Assembly (NCBI GenBank): GCA_021773435.1
Contig: JAJFKC010000045.1
Location: 1-64,000 of the forward strand
Origin: Porticoccaceae bacterium
GTDB lineage: Bacteria > Pseudomonadota > Gammaproteobacteria > Pseudomonadales > Porticoccaceae
Reading direction: 5' to 3'
Length of the DNA stretch: 64,000 nucleotides
The notes beneath the pieces were generated by a model that had not been told where the DNA came from, ran no database searches, and worked only from the letters and a program-made list of their open reading frames with translations. Within the stretch, counting starts at the first letter, position 1, and each line of letters starts with the position of its first letter. Position numbers and translations under genes: made by a program. Of the stretch, positions 8,827 to 17,802 are shown piece by piece.

Positions 8827-11800
8827 TCAATATTCATGTTCGACCTCGGGCTGATGGACATTCACCACCGCCAATTGCTCGCCATCAAAATTTTTCATGA
8901 CGCTAAGTGATCGCCTTTGCACAGTATTCACGTTGGTTTCTTTGACGTGCCCATAACCACGAATAAAATGGGGTAAGCCAGCAAGCTCCACCGCGAGAGG
9001 AAGTTTTTCGATCGTTAAATGTTCGAGCAGGTGATCCACTTGCTGTTCGTAGTCAGCAATCAACTGGCGTTCCATTTTGCGCTCAGCGGTACGACCAAAG
9101 GGGTCAAGCACGGTGCCCCGCAAAAACTTAAACTTTGCCAGGATTTTAAACATAGGCAACATCCAACTACCGAATTCCCGTTTTATTAACTGACCGGAAT
9201 CCGGGTCACGCCTGGCCAGCAAGGGTGGTGCCAGATGGAAGCGCAACCGTAATTTACCTTCAAACTGCTCGGCTAAAGCCTGCTCAAATTCGCCGTTGCT
9301 ATAAAAACGGGCGACTTCATACTCGTCTTTATAGGCCAGCAACTTAAAGTAGTAATGCGCGACATTCTCCGTCAATGCCAGCTTTCCACTATTACCGTCT
9401 TTTCCCGCCAATAGCTCAGATTCAGCCAGTCGAACTTTATTGACGAGCGCGAGGTAGCGATCAGCATAACCTTTGCTCTGGTATGCGACCAGTTCACTGC
9501 GGCGATAGTCGACCACTTCATCGAGGCTCTGCGCGGCCATCACCTCAGTTAGTTTTGGCCCTATCCCGGTTAAAGTTAAGACTTTGTCGGCATGCTCAGC
9601 AAAACGTCGTCCCCACAGGAAGGCCTGCAAATTCGCGTCGATAGCTACACCGTTAAGGCGAATCGATTGTTCAATAGAATCTCTCCGCAAGGGTAATAAG
9701 CCTTTTTGCCAGGCATAACCCAGCAAAATCATATTGCTGGCGAGAGCTTCACCCAGCAGCGCCACACCCAAAGCGGTGGCATCGAGAAAATGTCCACCAT
9801 ATTGAGACACCGCAGAGCTTATCGCCTGCTCCATCGCTTGTTCAGGAAACGGAGCGTCAGGGTTTTGGGTGAAATCAGCAGTGGGCGAATCATGATTATT
9901 CACCACAGCGGAAGCGGTATTGGGATTCAGCCGCGCTAGCGAATCCTGTCCGGAGGATACCACCAGGTCAGCCCCCAGTAGTAACTGACCTTCGCCCACT
10001 GGCACCCTCGCGCCATAAAGGTCGGATTGAGCGTTTGCGAAACGGACATGGCTGGTCACGGCACCGAACTTTTGGGCCAGACCGGTCTGAGTCAGCACTG
10101 CTGTACCCTTACCTTCGATATGAGCAGCCATGCCAATAATCGAACCAACAGTTAGTACACCCATACCGCCGACACCGGTCAGTAAAATACTAAATGGTTC
10201 GTTGAGCGGATTGACAGTGGGTTCTGCAAGCTCTGGAAACTCCACCTCACCAACCGTAGACACCGATTTGCGGATGCTGCCACCCTTAACCGTCACAAAG
10301 CTGGGGCAAAAACCTTTAAGGCAGGAATAGTCTTTATTGCAGGCACTTTGGTCGATAACCCGTTTACGGCCGAATTCCGTTTCTTTGGGTAACACCGATA
10401 AGCAGTTGGATTGAACGCCGCAATCACCACAGCCTTCGCAAACCCGTTCGTTTATAAAAACACGCTTATCAGGGTCTTCAAGCAAGCCGCGTTTTCTACG
10501 GCGACGTTTTTCAGTGGCGCAGGTTTGCTCGTAGATAATAACGCTGGTGCCATTTAGATCACGCAGGTTTTTTTGCAGGGCATTAAAGTTGTCCCGATGA
10601 TCAACTGTTAAGCCTTCAAAGCGGGGGAAATCTCGGTCATATTTCTCGGGTATATCACTGACCACGGCAATACGTTTTACACCCTCACCCTTCAATTGAT
10701 AAACCATTTGTTCAACGGTCAAACTGCCATCAATATTCTGACCACCGGTCATAGCTACCGCATCGTTATACAAAATTTTATAGGTGATATTTGCGCCAGA
10801 GGCGATAGCGGCCCGAATAGCCAATATACCGGAATGAAAATAAGTGCCGTCACCAATGTTCTGGAACACATGCCGCGTTTTGGTGAACGGCGCTTGACCT
10901 ATCCAGGACGCCCCTTCGCCGCCCATCTGGGTGAAGGTTTCGGTGTTGCGATCCATCCAGGTCACCATAAAGTGACACCCGATACCTGCTAAGGCCCGGC
11001 TCCCATCCGGCACCTTCGTCGATGTGTTGTGGGGACAACCGGAACAAAACCAGGGCTGGCGTTGGGGTAGCGGAGGAGCGTCAATAACCTGCTGTATGGC
11101 AGTTGGCTGAGCGCTACTTGACTCCGAGGTACTTGATTCTGGAGAACCGGACTGTGCGTTAACGGACAGTGCGTTACCTGAGTGAGCGACATTAGGCTGA
11201 GCGCTTTCAAGATTGCCACTAAGGGCGGCAATATCACAACCCAGTTTTTGCAAACGGGCCGCAATTACCGCTTTAACACTGACGGAAGTTAATTCGCCAA
11301 CGTTGCTAAGCAGTTCGCTGCCCTGCTCATCAGTTTTACCTATAACACGGGGTCGGGAAGCGTCGGGCAAATGATAAAGCAGGTTTTTAAGTTGCTCCTC
11401 AATCAAGGGTCTTTTTTCTTCGACCACCAACACTTCATCCAGGCCCTGGGCAAATTCAGTAATCGCCTGTGGCTCTAGCGGCCAACTCATGGCGACCTTA
11501 AAAACCTTTAACCCTAGGCGCTCTGCCTGAGCCTGATCGAGACCAAGGTCAGCCAGCCCCTGCATCACATCCAACCAGGCCTTGCCAGTGGCGATAATAC
11601 CGAAACGAGGTTGCGCACAATCGATCACGGTTTTATCGAGCTTATTCGCTCGCGCAAATGCTTTTGCGGCCTCGAGCTTGACCTGGTGCAGGCGTTTTTC
11701 CTGTTCCAGAAATGGGTCGGGCCAGCGACTGTGGACACCGGTGTCGGGCAGGTCGAAATCTTCAGGTTCCCGTAGCTGAACGCGGTCAGGGCCGATATCG

Positions 11801-12453
11801 GCGGCGATTGCCGCGTCCATGTTTTCCGCAGTCACTTTCATGCCCACCCAGCAACCGCTGTATCGGGACATTTCCCAGCCGATGATGCCAAAATCCAGCA
11901 CATCCTGAACACCGGCTGGGTTTAGCACTGGCATCGACGCGCCGATAAACATCGGCTCACTCTGAAAGGCCAATGTCGAAGATTTGGCCATATGGTCATC
12001 ACCCACAACCGCTAACACGCCGCCATATTTTGAGCTGCCGGCATTATTGGCATGCTTCATCGAATCCATGGCCCGATCCAGGCCCGGGCCTTTGCCGTAC
12101 CAAAGGCCAAATACGCCGTCATATTTTGCTTCAGGGAATAAATTAACCTGTTGGCTACCCATCAAAGCAGTAGAGGCCAGCTCTTCGTTCACACCGGGCT
12201 GAAAATGAATATTGTGTTCATCAAGATAGTTAGACGCTCTGGTCAAGGCCAGGTCATAACCGCCGATGGGTGAGCCGCGATAACCAGAGATAAAGCCCGC
12301 TGTGTTGAGGCCCCGAGCCTGATCCCGTTGATGTTGCAACATCGGCAGGCGAACCAGCGCTTCGATACCGGTCAGGTATGCCTTGCCGCGTTCAAGGGTG
12401 TACTTATCGTCAAGAGATACCGCCATCACATTGCCTGCTGAATGCCCGCTCAT
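8827..12453 (-). CDS. Fused indolepyruvate:ferredoxin oxidoreductase (IorA-IorB type)
   Basis: Protein of 1208 residues that should oxidise aryl- or branched 2-oxo acids to acyl-CoA with ferredoxin reduction. The N-terminal half carries the pyrimidine/TPP domains with GCPHNTSTKVP (about 475-485) and the TPP/Mg region DGTYFHSG. It is followed by cysteine clusters CEGCGDCG (about 673-680) and CNKDYSCLKGFC for Fe-S binding, then a gamma-type domain beginning GVGGMGVLTVG. The C-terminal helical tail is as in proteobacterial fused enzymes. A Ser/Gln-rich linker (about 411-454) interrupts the conserved parts. It stands alone, in the opposite orientation to pilD, and no dedicated ferredoxin gene is adjacent. 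Confidence 0.9.
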   Translation of the reverse strand: MSGHSAGNVMAVSLDDKYTLERGKAYLTGIEALVRLPMLQHQRDQARGLNTAGFISGYRGSPIGGYDLALTRASNYLDEHNIHFQPGVNEELASTALMGSQQVNLFPEAKYDGVFGLWYGKGPGLDRAMDSMKHANNAGSSKYGGVLAVVGDDHMAKSSTLAFQSEPMFIGASMPVLNPAGVQDVLDFGIIGWEMSRYSGCWVGMKVTAENMDAAIAADIGPDRVQLREPEDFDLPDTGVHSRWPDPFLEQEKRLHQVKLEAAKAFARANKLDKTVIDCAQPRFGIIATGKAWLDVMQGLADLGLDQAQAERLGLKVFKVAMSWPLEPQAITEFAQGLDEVLVVEEKRPLIEEQLKNLLYHLPDASRPRVIGKTDEQGSELLSNVGELTSVSVKAVIAARLQKLGCDIAALSGNLESAQPNVAHSGNALSVNAQSGSPESSTSESSSAQPTAIQQVIDAPPLPQRQPWFCSGCPHNTSTKVPDGSRALAGIGCHFMVTWMDRNTETFTQMGGEGASWIGQAPFTKTRHVFQNIGDGTYFHSGILAIRAAIASGANITYKILYNDAVAMTGGQNIDGSLTVEQMVYQLKGEGVKRIAVVSDIPEKYDRDFPRFEGLTVDHRDNFNALQKNLRDLNGTSVIIYEQTCATEKRRRRKRGLLEDPDKRVFINERVCEGCGDCGVQSNCLSVLPKETEFGRKRVIDQSACNKDYSCLKGFCPSFVTVKGGSIRKSVSTVGEVEFPELAEPTVNPLNEPFSILLTGVGGMGVLTVGSIIGMAAHIEGKGTAVLTQTGLAQKFGAVTSHVRFANAQSDLYGARVPVGEGQLLLGADLVVSSGQDSLARLNPNTASAVVNNHDSPTADFTQNPDAPFPEQAMEQAISSAVSQYGGHFLDATALGVALLGEALASNMILLGYAWQKGLLPLRRDSIEQSIRLNGVAIDANLQAFLWGRRFAEHADKVLTLTGIGPKLTEVMAAQSLDEVVDYRRSELVAYQSKGYADRYLALVNKVRLAESELLAGKDGNSGKLALTENVAHYYFKLLAYKDEYEVARFYSNGEFEQALAEQFEGKLRLRFHLAPPLLARRDPDSGQLIKREFGSWMLPMFKILAKFKFLRGTVLDPFGRTAERKMERQLIADYEQQVDHLLEHLTIEKLPLAVELAGLPHFIRGYGHVKETNVNTVQRRSLSVMKNFDGEQLAVVNVHQPEVEHEY

Positions 12454-12683
12454 AGGTAGACCAACATTCTATAACGAACGCTCGATAACAGTCGTCTATA
12501 TATTGGATATATTGATTGGTGATATTAATATTGGCGATGCGGGAGCCCATAGTTTGGCAGGATTGCCGCTGGTATTAGCTTGTTATTAACGTGGCAATCA
12601 GGGCACCGATTGGTCCTGCGTCATTTAAGTTGTTGTGTTGATCAAAGACGGCCGGTTCAAAAGTACCTGCCTAAGACAAGCGC

Positions 12684-13286
12684 CTATTGAGGCGGTAAGT
12701 CCTCAACACTTAAATGAGAAATATCAACCTCGACTGGATCGATTTCAATTTTTTCATCATCTTGCAAAATGTCGCCTGACATGGGCTCAATGGCCAGCTC
12801 ACTGATATCAACCTCGACCGCATCGACTATCTCTCGCTCTTCCTCTTTGAGCATATCAGCACCAATTGGCGCGATTGAAAAACCGGATCCATCCTCCTCG
12901 GGTAAATCATCTTCTGGCACATCTGCAACTTTTTCCGGCTGTTGCTCGGCTGTTTCTCGAACGGCTAGCTGACTAACTGCTTGTTCAGGTTCGGGTTTAT
13001 GTTGTGGCGACGCCTGGTCTACAGATGACGCCGGGGCTGGAGATATAGTGGGCTGAGTTGACCGAAGCTCTACCAGAGCACCTGCCTTAAGTACGGCTTC
13101 GCGATATTGCTCCGCTGCCTGGCTATCGAGGTTACGTCGAATGGCCACAGGGCGACCAGAAAACAAACGTTGCATCTGATTATCATCAGCATTGAACAGC
13201 TTTTGCAACCGCTCTCGCACCTCAATAAGGCTTTGCCCAGGGGCAATATCGCCACGAAAAAACACGTCCATTTTTTGTGTACCCAT
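12684..13286 (-). CDS. Uncharacterised acidic protein with an N-terminal FFRGDI domain
   Basis: 200 residues. The first ~75 form a compact domain (VFFRGDIAPG...LFSGRPVAIRRNLD...AVLKAGALVEL). I have seen similar domains at the N-terminus of other gammaproteobacterial proteins, without a known function. The rest is acidic, Pro/Ser-rich and probably disordered, with two similar blocks: IGADMLKEEEREIVDAVEVD and MSGDILQDDEKIEIDPVEVD. A start at the internal Met6 (13271) is possible. No signal peptide or membrane helix. Confidence 0.6.
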   Translation of the reverse strand: MGTQKMDVFFRGDIAPGQSLIEVRERLQKLFNADDNQMQRLFSGRPVAIRRNLDSQAAEQYREAVLKAGALVELRSTQPTISPAPASSVDQASPQHKPEPEQAVSQLAVRETAEQQPEKVADVPEDDLPEEDGSGFSIAPIGADMLKEEEREIVDAVEVDISELAIEPMSGDILQDDEKIEIDPVEVDISHLSVEDLPPQ

Positions 13287-13389
13287 ACCGAATCAACCGC
13301 CGTACTATTAATTAACTTCGCTTATTATTGGTGATAAATGCGCTTTTATCGAGTACCTGGTTGGCATTTTCAGTTATATAGCTGACGCA

Positions 13390-13782
13390 CTATTGTGTAG
13401 CGTATTGCCACGCCAGCGTTATCCATACCAACAGAAAAAAGAGCATACTCAGCAATACTGCAGCCGAACCCTGATCTTTGGCCCGAGCAGCCAGTTCGTG
13501 ATATTCGGCGCTCACCAAATCGACCACGGCTTCTATTGCTGAGTTGAGCAGTTCGACGATTAATACCAGTAGCATCGAACCGAGCAATAAACACAACTGC
13601 AAGCCAGACTGCGCGATTACAAACGCTAAAGGAAATAATAGAACACCTAAAACCACCTCAAAACGAAAAGCTTCTTCATTCTTAAAGCAACTGCGCAGAC
13701 CCAGCCCTGAATATCGGCTGGCACCGATAAAACGTCTGGATAAAAACCCGACAACGCCCGGTTTAGCATTTGGATCGCCCAA
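13390..13782 (-). CDS. dgkA: Diacylglycerol kinase DgkA
   Basis: Small inner-membrane kinase that phosphorylates diacylglycerol to phosphatidate for lipid recycling; 130 residues. The conserved core is present: NEEAFRFE (catalytic Glu in the surface helix), three membrane helices, and VELLNSAIEAVVDLV with the Asn and Glu that bind Mg-ATP, then EYHELAARAKDQGSAAV. The most plausible start is a TTG 2 bases after the cysE stop; a shorter GTG start is possible. Co-transcribed with cysE. Confidence 0.92.
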   Translation of the reverse strand: MGDPNAKPGVVGFLSRRFIGASRYSGLGLRSCFKNEEAFRFEVVLGVLLFPLAFVIAQSGLQLCLLLGSMLLVLIVELLNSAIEAVVDLVSAEYHELAARAKDQGSAAVLLSMLFFLLVWITLAWQYATQ

Positions 13783-13784
13783 GC

Positions 13785-14603
13785 TTAATTGCCGCCGCCA
13801 TTAATCTGCTGATCCATTTCCAAAGCTGGTGAGGCTTCTTTCGGCACACCGACTAATCGCGCTGGCACACCAACCACCGTTGTGTGGGCCGAGACAGACT
13901 CCAGGACAAGACTACCCGCACCGATTTTTGCATCTTCGCCGATCTCGATATTACCCAGTACTTTCGAACCCGCTGAGAGTAAGACACCGCTGCGAATCGT
14001 TGGGTGTCTGTCGCCAACAAGATTACCGGAACCACCCAGTGTCACCGAATGCAACATGGAAACATTGTCTTCGACCACGGCGGTTTCGCCAATGACCACC
14101 CCAGTGGCATGGTCGATCATTATGCCGCCGCCAATGGTAGCGCCAGGGTGGATATCTACATTAAAAATCTCAGCACACAGACTTTGCAAATGCAGCGCCA
14201 TCATTTTCCGATCATGGCACCATAAATAGTGGGCGATGCGCTGGACTTGCAGGGCGTGAAAACCCTTGAAATAAAGCAGCGGCATGGAAAAATACTGGCA
14301 GGCTGGATCCCGCTCTCGGTAGGCGCGCACATCCATGCGCATTTTTTGGGTGATCTCGGAGTTGGCTGTTAAACCATCGGCAGAACCCTCGGTAAGCACT
14401 TCAGCTATCACCCGCCGAATCGACAAACTGGAAACCGTCGCACTACCCAGAATTTCTGACAGCGTGTAGGTCAGCGCTGACTCCAGGGATTCATGGCACA
14501 AAATTGACGAATGGAAAAAGCTTGCCAGCGCTGGTTCCTGCGTCGAAAACATCTCTGCTTCAGCACGAATATCAAGCCATAACTGATCGGACTGCTGATT
14601 CAT
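13785..14603 (-). CDS. cysE: Serine O-acetyltransferase CysE
   Basis: Makes O-acetylserine from serine and acetyl-CoA, the first committed step of cysteine synthesis. The chosen start (Met at 14603) gives 272 residues, the length of the enterobacterial enzyme; an upstream in-frame start would add 28 atypical residues. An N-terminal helical domain is followed by left-handed beta-helix hexapeptide repeats, with the motifs DIHPGATIGGGIMIDHATG, GETAVVEDNV and SVTLGGSG near the catalytic His. dgkA follows directly. Confidence 0.94.
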   Translation of the reverse strand: MNQQSDQLWLDIRAEAEMFSTQEPALASFFHSSILCHESLESALTYTLSEILGSATVSSLSIRRVIAEVLTEGSADGLTANSEITQKMRMDVRAYRERDPACQYFSMPLLYFKGFHALQVQRIAHYLWCHDRKMMALHLQSLCAEIFNVDIHPGATIGGGIMIDHATGVVIGETAVVEDNVSMLHSVTLGGSGNLVGDRHPTIRSGVLLSAGSKVLGNIEIGEDAKIGAGSLVLESVSAHTTVVGVPARLVGVPKEASPALEMDQQINGGGN

Positions 14604-14700
14604 GGGTATTATCTGAGACCTCGGTGGAATTGCGCTGATGCTGCTGATTACGTTCATCATATGGTTGATCGAGGCAATATGTCTCAATCAGCGCGCTGAT

Positions 14701-15453
14701 TCAATGCTCAACCTGCACGAAGCGCCGATATATTTCATCTAAATTATCCAGAATCGTCTGTTTGAATAGAATATCGGTATTTTCCAGCACGTTTTGCAGG
14801 AGGGCCTGAGTCATCGATCTCTGATAGCGCTCCGCCACCGGTCGATAACTTATATGCCAGGGTTCTGGGGCCACGCCACCACCATGCCAGTCTTTGGAGC
14901 GACTACCGTAGGGGCGATAAAAACCACTGTCTTTATTATCGACTGAGTGATCATTATCAATAAAATCATCCAGCCAACGGCTCAGACGATGAAAGACCCC
15001 ACCCGAGGCGTATTCTTCTGGGGCCAACTGGAGCTGATAATCCCCACTTACGGCTCCGGCGTCCCAGACATCCATATCCGTACCCCAATGATGGCGGGAA
15101 GCGCCCGGCAAGGCCGACCAACGCAGTATGGCGCGAACCTTGTCGATATCTGACAAATCACCCAGGGCGATGGGCTTGCCGCCATCATCAAACACCGGTC
15201 GCGCCCCGCTGGCCTTGTCATTCCAGATTACCAGTTGTCGATCAAAGGATCGAAAAGCACTGGCCAGGCGTAGTTCCAGGCCTGCTTCGGCGGCTAGCTT
15301 AAGCAATGCGCGATAGGGTTCTATCACCTGCTCGTGGAGGAAATAGCCCGGGAAAATCTCGCGGAGATGCGTTGCGGACTGATCGTCTAACTGACCGTCT
15401 AGCTGCCCGGTTAACTGGCGAATTAATGACCCGATTAATTGTTCACTATTCAT
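14701..15453 (-). CDS. M15 family D-alanyl-D-alanine carboxypeptidase-like peptidase
   Basis: 250 residues from the ATG at 15453; a GTG six bases upstream is in frame. The zinc-peptidase signature of VanY/DdcY proteins is present: SRHHWGTDMDVWD (His and Asp ligands, about 118-130) and PWHISYRP (Glu/His region, about 206-213). It presumably trims peptidoglycan stem peptides. No clear signal peptide is seen, which is unusual for a periplasmic enzyme. It lies between cysE and an alcohol dehydrogenase on the same strand. Confidence 0.85.
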   Translation of the reverse strand: MNSEQLIGSLIRQLTGQLDGQLDDQSATHLREIFPGYFLHEQVIEPYRALLKLAAEAGLELRLASAFRSFDRQLVIWNDKASGARPVFDDGGKPIALGDLSDIDKVRAILRWSALPGASRHHWGTDMDVWDAGAVSGDYQLQLAPEEYASGGVFHRLSRWLDDFIDNDHSVDNKDSGFYRPYGSRSKDWHGGGVAPEPWHISYRPVAERYQRSMTQALLQNVLENTDILFKQTILDNLDEIYRRFVQVEH

Positions 15454-15539
15454 CCGCACAGAATATTCATCATATCGATTGCTCTGTCAAACACACGGGG
15501 TCCTTAGCATACGCGCCAGCCTACTCCCATGGCTTCCAC

Positions 15540-16580
15540 TCAAGTGACCTCAGTGCCGATTTGCAAGACCTTCGCGCCCTTGACCCGCCGGAACTTAAGA
15601 TCACACAAAGCCCGGTTGGCTTCTTCCAGGCGATATAACTGCACCTCGGGCTGCAAATTCAGCCTGACTGCCAGCTGCAGAAATTCATCAACATCCCGCC
15701 GGGTCACGTTGGCGACACTTTTAATTTCCTTTTCCAGCCACAGGTGTGAAGGGTAATCCAGGTTTAGCAGATAATCTTTGTCCCCATCCTCTTTACGGAC
15801 GGCGTTAACAACCAGTCGACCCCTGGGCTGCAAGTGTTCCAGTGCATGGACAATGGTTTTCCATACCGGCGTGGTATCGATAATCGCTGCCAATTTTTGC
15901 GGCGGTGCAGCTTCTGTGGCACCAGCCCATACGGCGCCAAGTTCCAGCGCATAGGCCCGTTCCTCCGGGTTGCGTGCAAAAACATAGACCTGCGTATTCG
16001 GATATTCACACCGGACCATCTTCAGCACCAGATGCGCGGAGGCACCAAAACCCGTTAAACCCAATGCCTGACCATCATCGATACCAGCCAGCTTTATGGA
16101 GCGATAGCCGATGGCGCCCGCACAGAGCAGAGGTGCGGCCGCCTCATCAGTCAACACCTCGGGAATTGCCAGCGCAAAATTTTCGTTGATGATCATGTAT
16201 TCGGCATAACCACCATTGGCGTCGCGACCGGTGGCTTTAAACGTCGCACAGAGATTCTCGAATCCGGTGAGGCAATATTCGCAGGCACCACAGGCTGAGA
16301 AAATCCAGGCCACCCCGACACGATCACCCAGGCTGAATCGGCTCACGGCCTCGCCGGTAGCCACCACGGTTCCCACCACCTGATGTCCGGGCACCATGGG
16401 GTAGTAAGGCGGCGGCGTTCTCCCTTCTATTTCATCAAGTTCAGTGTGGCATACCGCACAGACGGTCACTTTTATCAGCAAGTCGTTTGGCCCAGGCTCG
16501 GGCACCGGTAACTCGTTGAGCTCCAGGGCTTCACTTTCGGGTGTCAGCTGACAAGGTCCGATAATTTGCATGGCTTTCAT
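15540..16580 (-). CDS. Zinc-dependent alcohol dehydrogenase
   Basis: Medium-chain dehydrogenase of 346 residues. Catalytic zinc ligands are Cys in VCAVCHTELDE (about 38-48) and His in GHQVVG; the structural zinc lobe is CGACEYCLTGFENLC (about 96-110). The nucleotide-binding turn is degenerate (GLTGFGASAHLVLKM), as in the AdhP/AdhA-like subgroup. It probably oxidises primary alcohols with NAD(P). Neighbours on the same strand give no pathway clue. Confidence 0.9.
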   Translation of the reverse strand: MKAMQIIGPCQLTPESEALELNELPVPEPGPNDLLIKVTVCAVCHTELDEIEGRTPPPYYPMVPGHQVVGTVVATGEAVSRFSLGDRVGVAWIFSACGACEYCLTGFENLCATFKATGRDANGGYAEYMIINENFALAIPEVLTDEAAAPLLCAGAIGYRSIKLAGIDDGQALGLTGFGASAHLVLKMVRCEYPNTQVYVFARNPEERAYALELGAVWAGATEAAPPQKLAAIIDTTPVWKTIVHALEHLQPRGRLVVNAVRKEDGDKDYLLNLDYPSHLWLEKEIKSVANVTRRDVDEFLQLAVRLNLQPEVQLYRLEEANRALCDLKFRRVKGAKVLQIGTEVT

Positions 16581-16644
16581 AGTGATTCCAGCTCAGCCCC
16601 TCGAAACTTGAATCCCAGAACAGGCTTATTCAAAAACATAGCGA

Positions 16645-17802
16645 TTAATCGCTGATCTGGTCGGCTACAACAAAGTAAAACAGACAGTCACTCAAGGCAA
16701 TATCTGCGCGGGTGGTGGCCATAAACAGACGCAGTGAGCGCTTCACAAATAGGCAACCGCCCCGCTGTTCAAAATAATCATCCCGAACTTCTTTGCCGTC
16801 CAGATCTTTAACCGTGATCCGTTCAAACGCACTGCGCTCAAGCCAGGCCAAAATCTGATGGGTGTGGAAGTCACCAAAATTATAGTTTTCTATATTGGCG
16901 GGGATGGTGATATCGGCATCGTCAACCGGGCCTTCCCCGTAGCCCAGTACGGTTCCGCCAAGCAGCTCAAAGCGCAGGGGCTCGTCGAAAACCTCAAATA
17001 TTGACGGGCTTGCGTCCAGGCCTGAGTCCAAGTCCGGGCCAGAATCAAGATCCGAGCCCGAGTCGAGAGTCGAGCTATCAGTAAACAGTAGGTCCTGAGT
17101 GAGGTAACGCACCATGCCCTGATAGGCCACATCGTGGGAACTGTCATCATTCGCGCCACCACATTCAACCGTAATGGCCGCAAAATCCGGAGTGGCAACT
17201 TCCATCAGGGCGCCCAGGCGTAACTCAGTGATAATCATCCGTTGGGTAAATAATTCGGTCAGTGCACGGTGCGCGCGGTTATCGAACGGAGACACCGAAA
17301 AAGCGGGGCCAGCGCCGGAGGTATTGTGAATGTCGACTAAGCATTGCGGGCGTAATTGACTCAGATAGGCCAGCATTTTTTCCGCCACGCCGCCGTCCTG
17401 ATCATCAAACGGTGGACCAAAACAACGATTGAGATCCCGGTGATCAGGCAGGAAACGGTGGGAAAACAACGGCTCTTTTCTGGCTGCAGCCACCGAACCG
17501 ATAAAAATATGTATATCCACTGCCGGTTCAATCCCTGCCCGGATACAGCGATGTGTCGCGATTAAACCGGAAGGTTCGTTGCCATGCAGTAAGGTGGCAA
17601 TGGCCCGACTTCGAGAACGATCCCGGCCTGGTAGCACCAGCCAGCAAGGGCCAGATAATTTGTGCAGGAACTCTATAGGCGTTGCGCCCACCTCATCGGG
17701 GCGAGGCGCGAGCCAAACGTAGGGATCATCACTGTCCGTTACCGCCTCAGTGCCTACCTGGGCTACGGCCTCACTCGATATCTTACTCACCACCTCTGTC
17801 AT
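16645..17802 (-). CDS. Succinylglutamate desuccinylase/aspartoacylase-family hydrolase
   Basis: 385 residues from the ATG at 17802, whose first base is the last base of the preceding gene's stop (TAATG). This coupling argues for this start over two upstream in-frame ones. The M14-type zinc hydrolase motifs are visible: HGNEPSG (His/Glu ligands), DHRDLNRCFG and VDIHNTSGAGPAF (His ligand). A repetitive Asp/Ser/Gly/Leu stretch (three DSG-D/L units near 250-262) forms a linker. It should cleave an amide of an amino-acid conjugate; coupling to the GCS2-type ligase suggests a shared peptide-like substrate. Confidence 0.8.
   Translation of the reverse strand: MTEVVSKISSEAVAQVGTEAVTDSDDPYVWLAPRPDEVGATPIEFLHKLSGPCWLVLPGRDRSRSRAIATLLHGNEPSGLIATHRCIRAGIEPAVDIHIFIGSVAAARKEPLFSHRFLPDHRDLNRCFGPPFDDQDGGVAEKMLAYLSQLRPQCLVDIHNTSGAGPAFSVSPFDNRAHRALTELFTQRMIITELRLGALMEVATPDFAAITVECGGANDDSSHDVAYQGMVRYLTQDLLFTDSSTLDSGSDLDSGPDLDSGLDASPSIFEVFDEPLRFELLGGTVLGYGEGPVDDADITIPANIENYNFGDFHTHQILAWLERSAFERITVKDLDGKEVRDDYFEQRGGCLFVKRSLRLFMATTRADIALSDCLFYFVVADQISD

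Noticed and set aside
15306-15638. Rightward frame across the M15 peptidase and alcohol dehydrogenase ends
   Set aside because: Both genes on the other strand are well supported and cover it.
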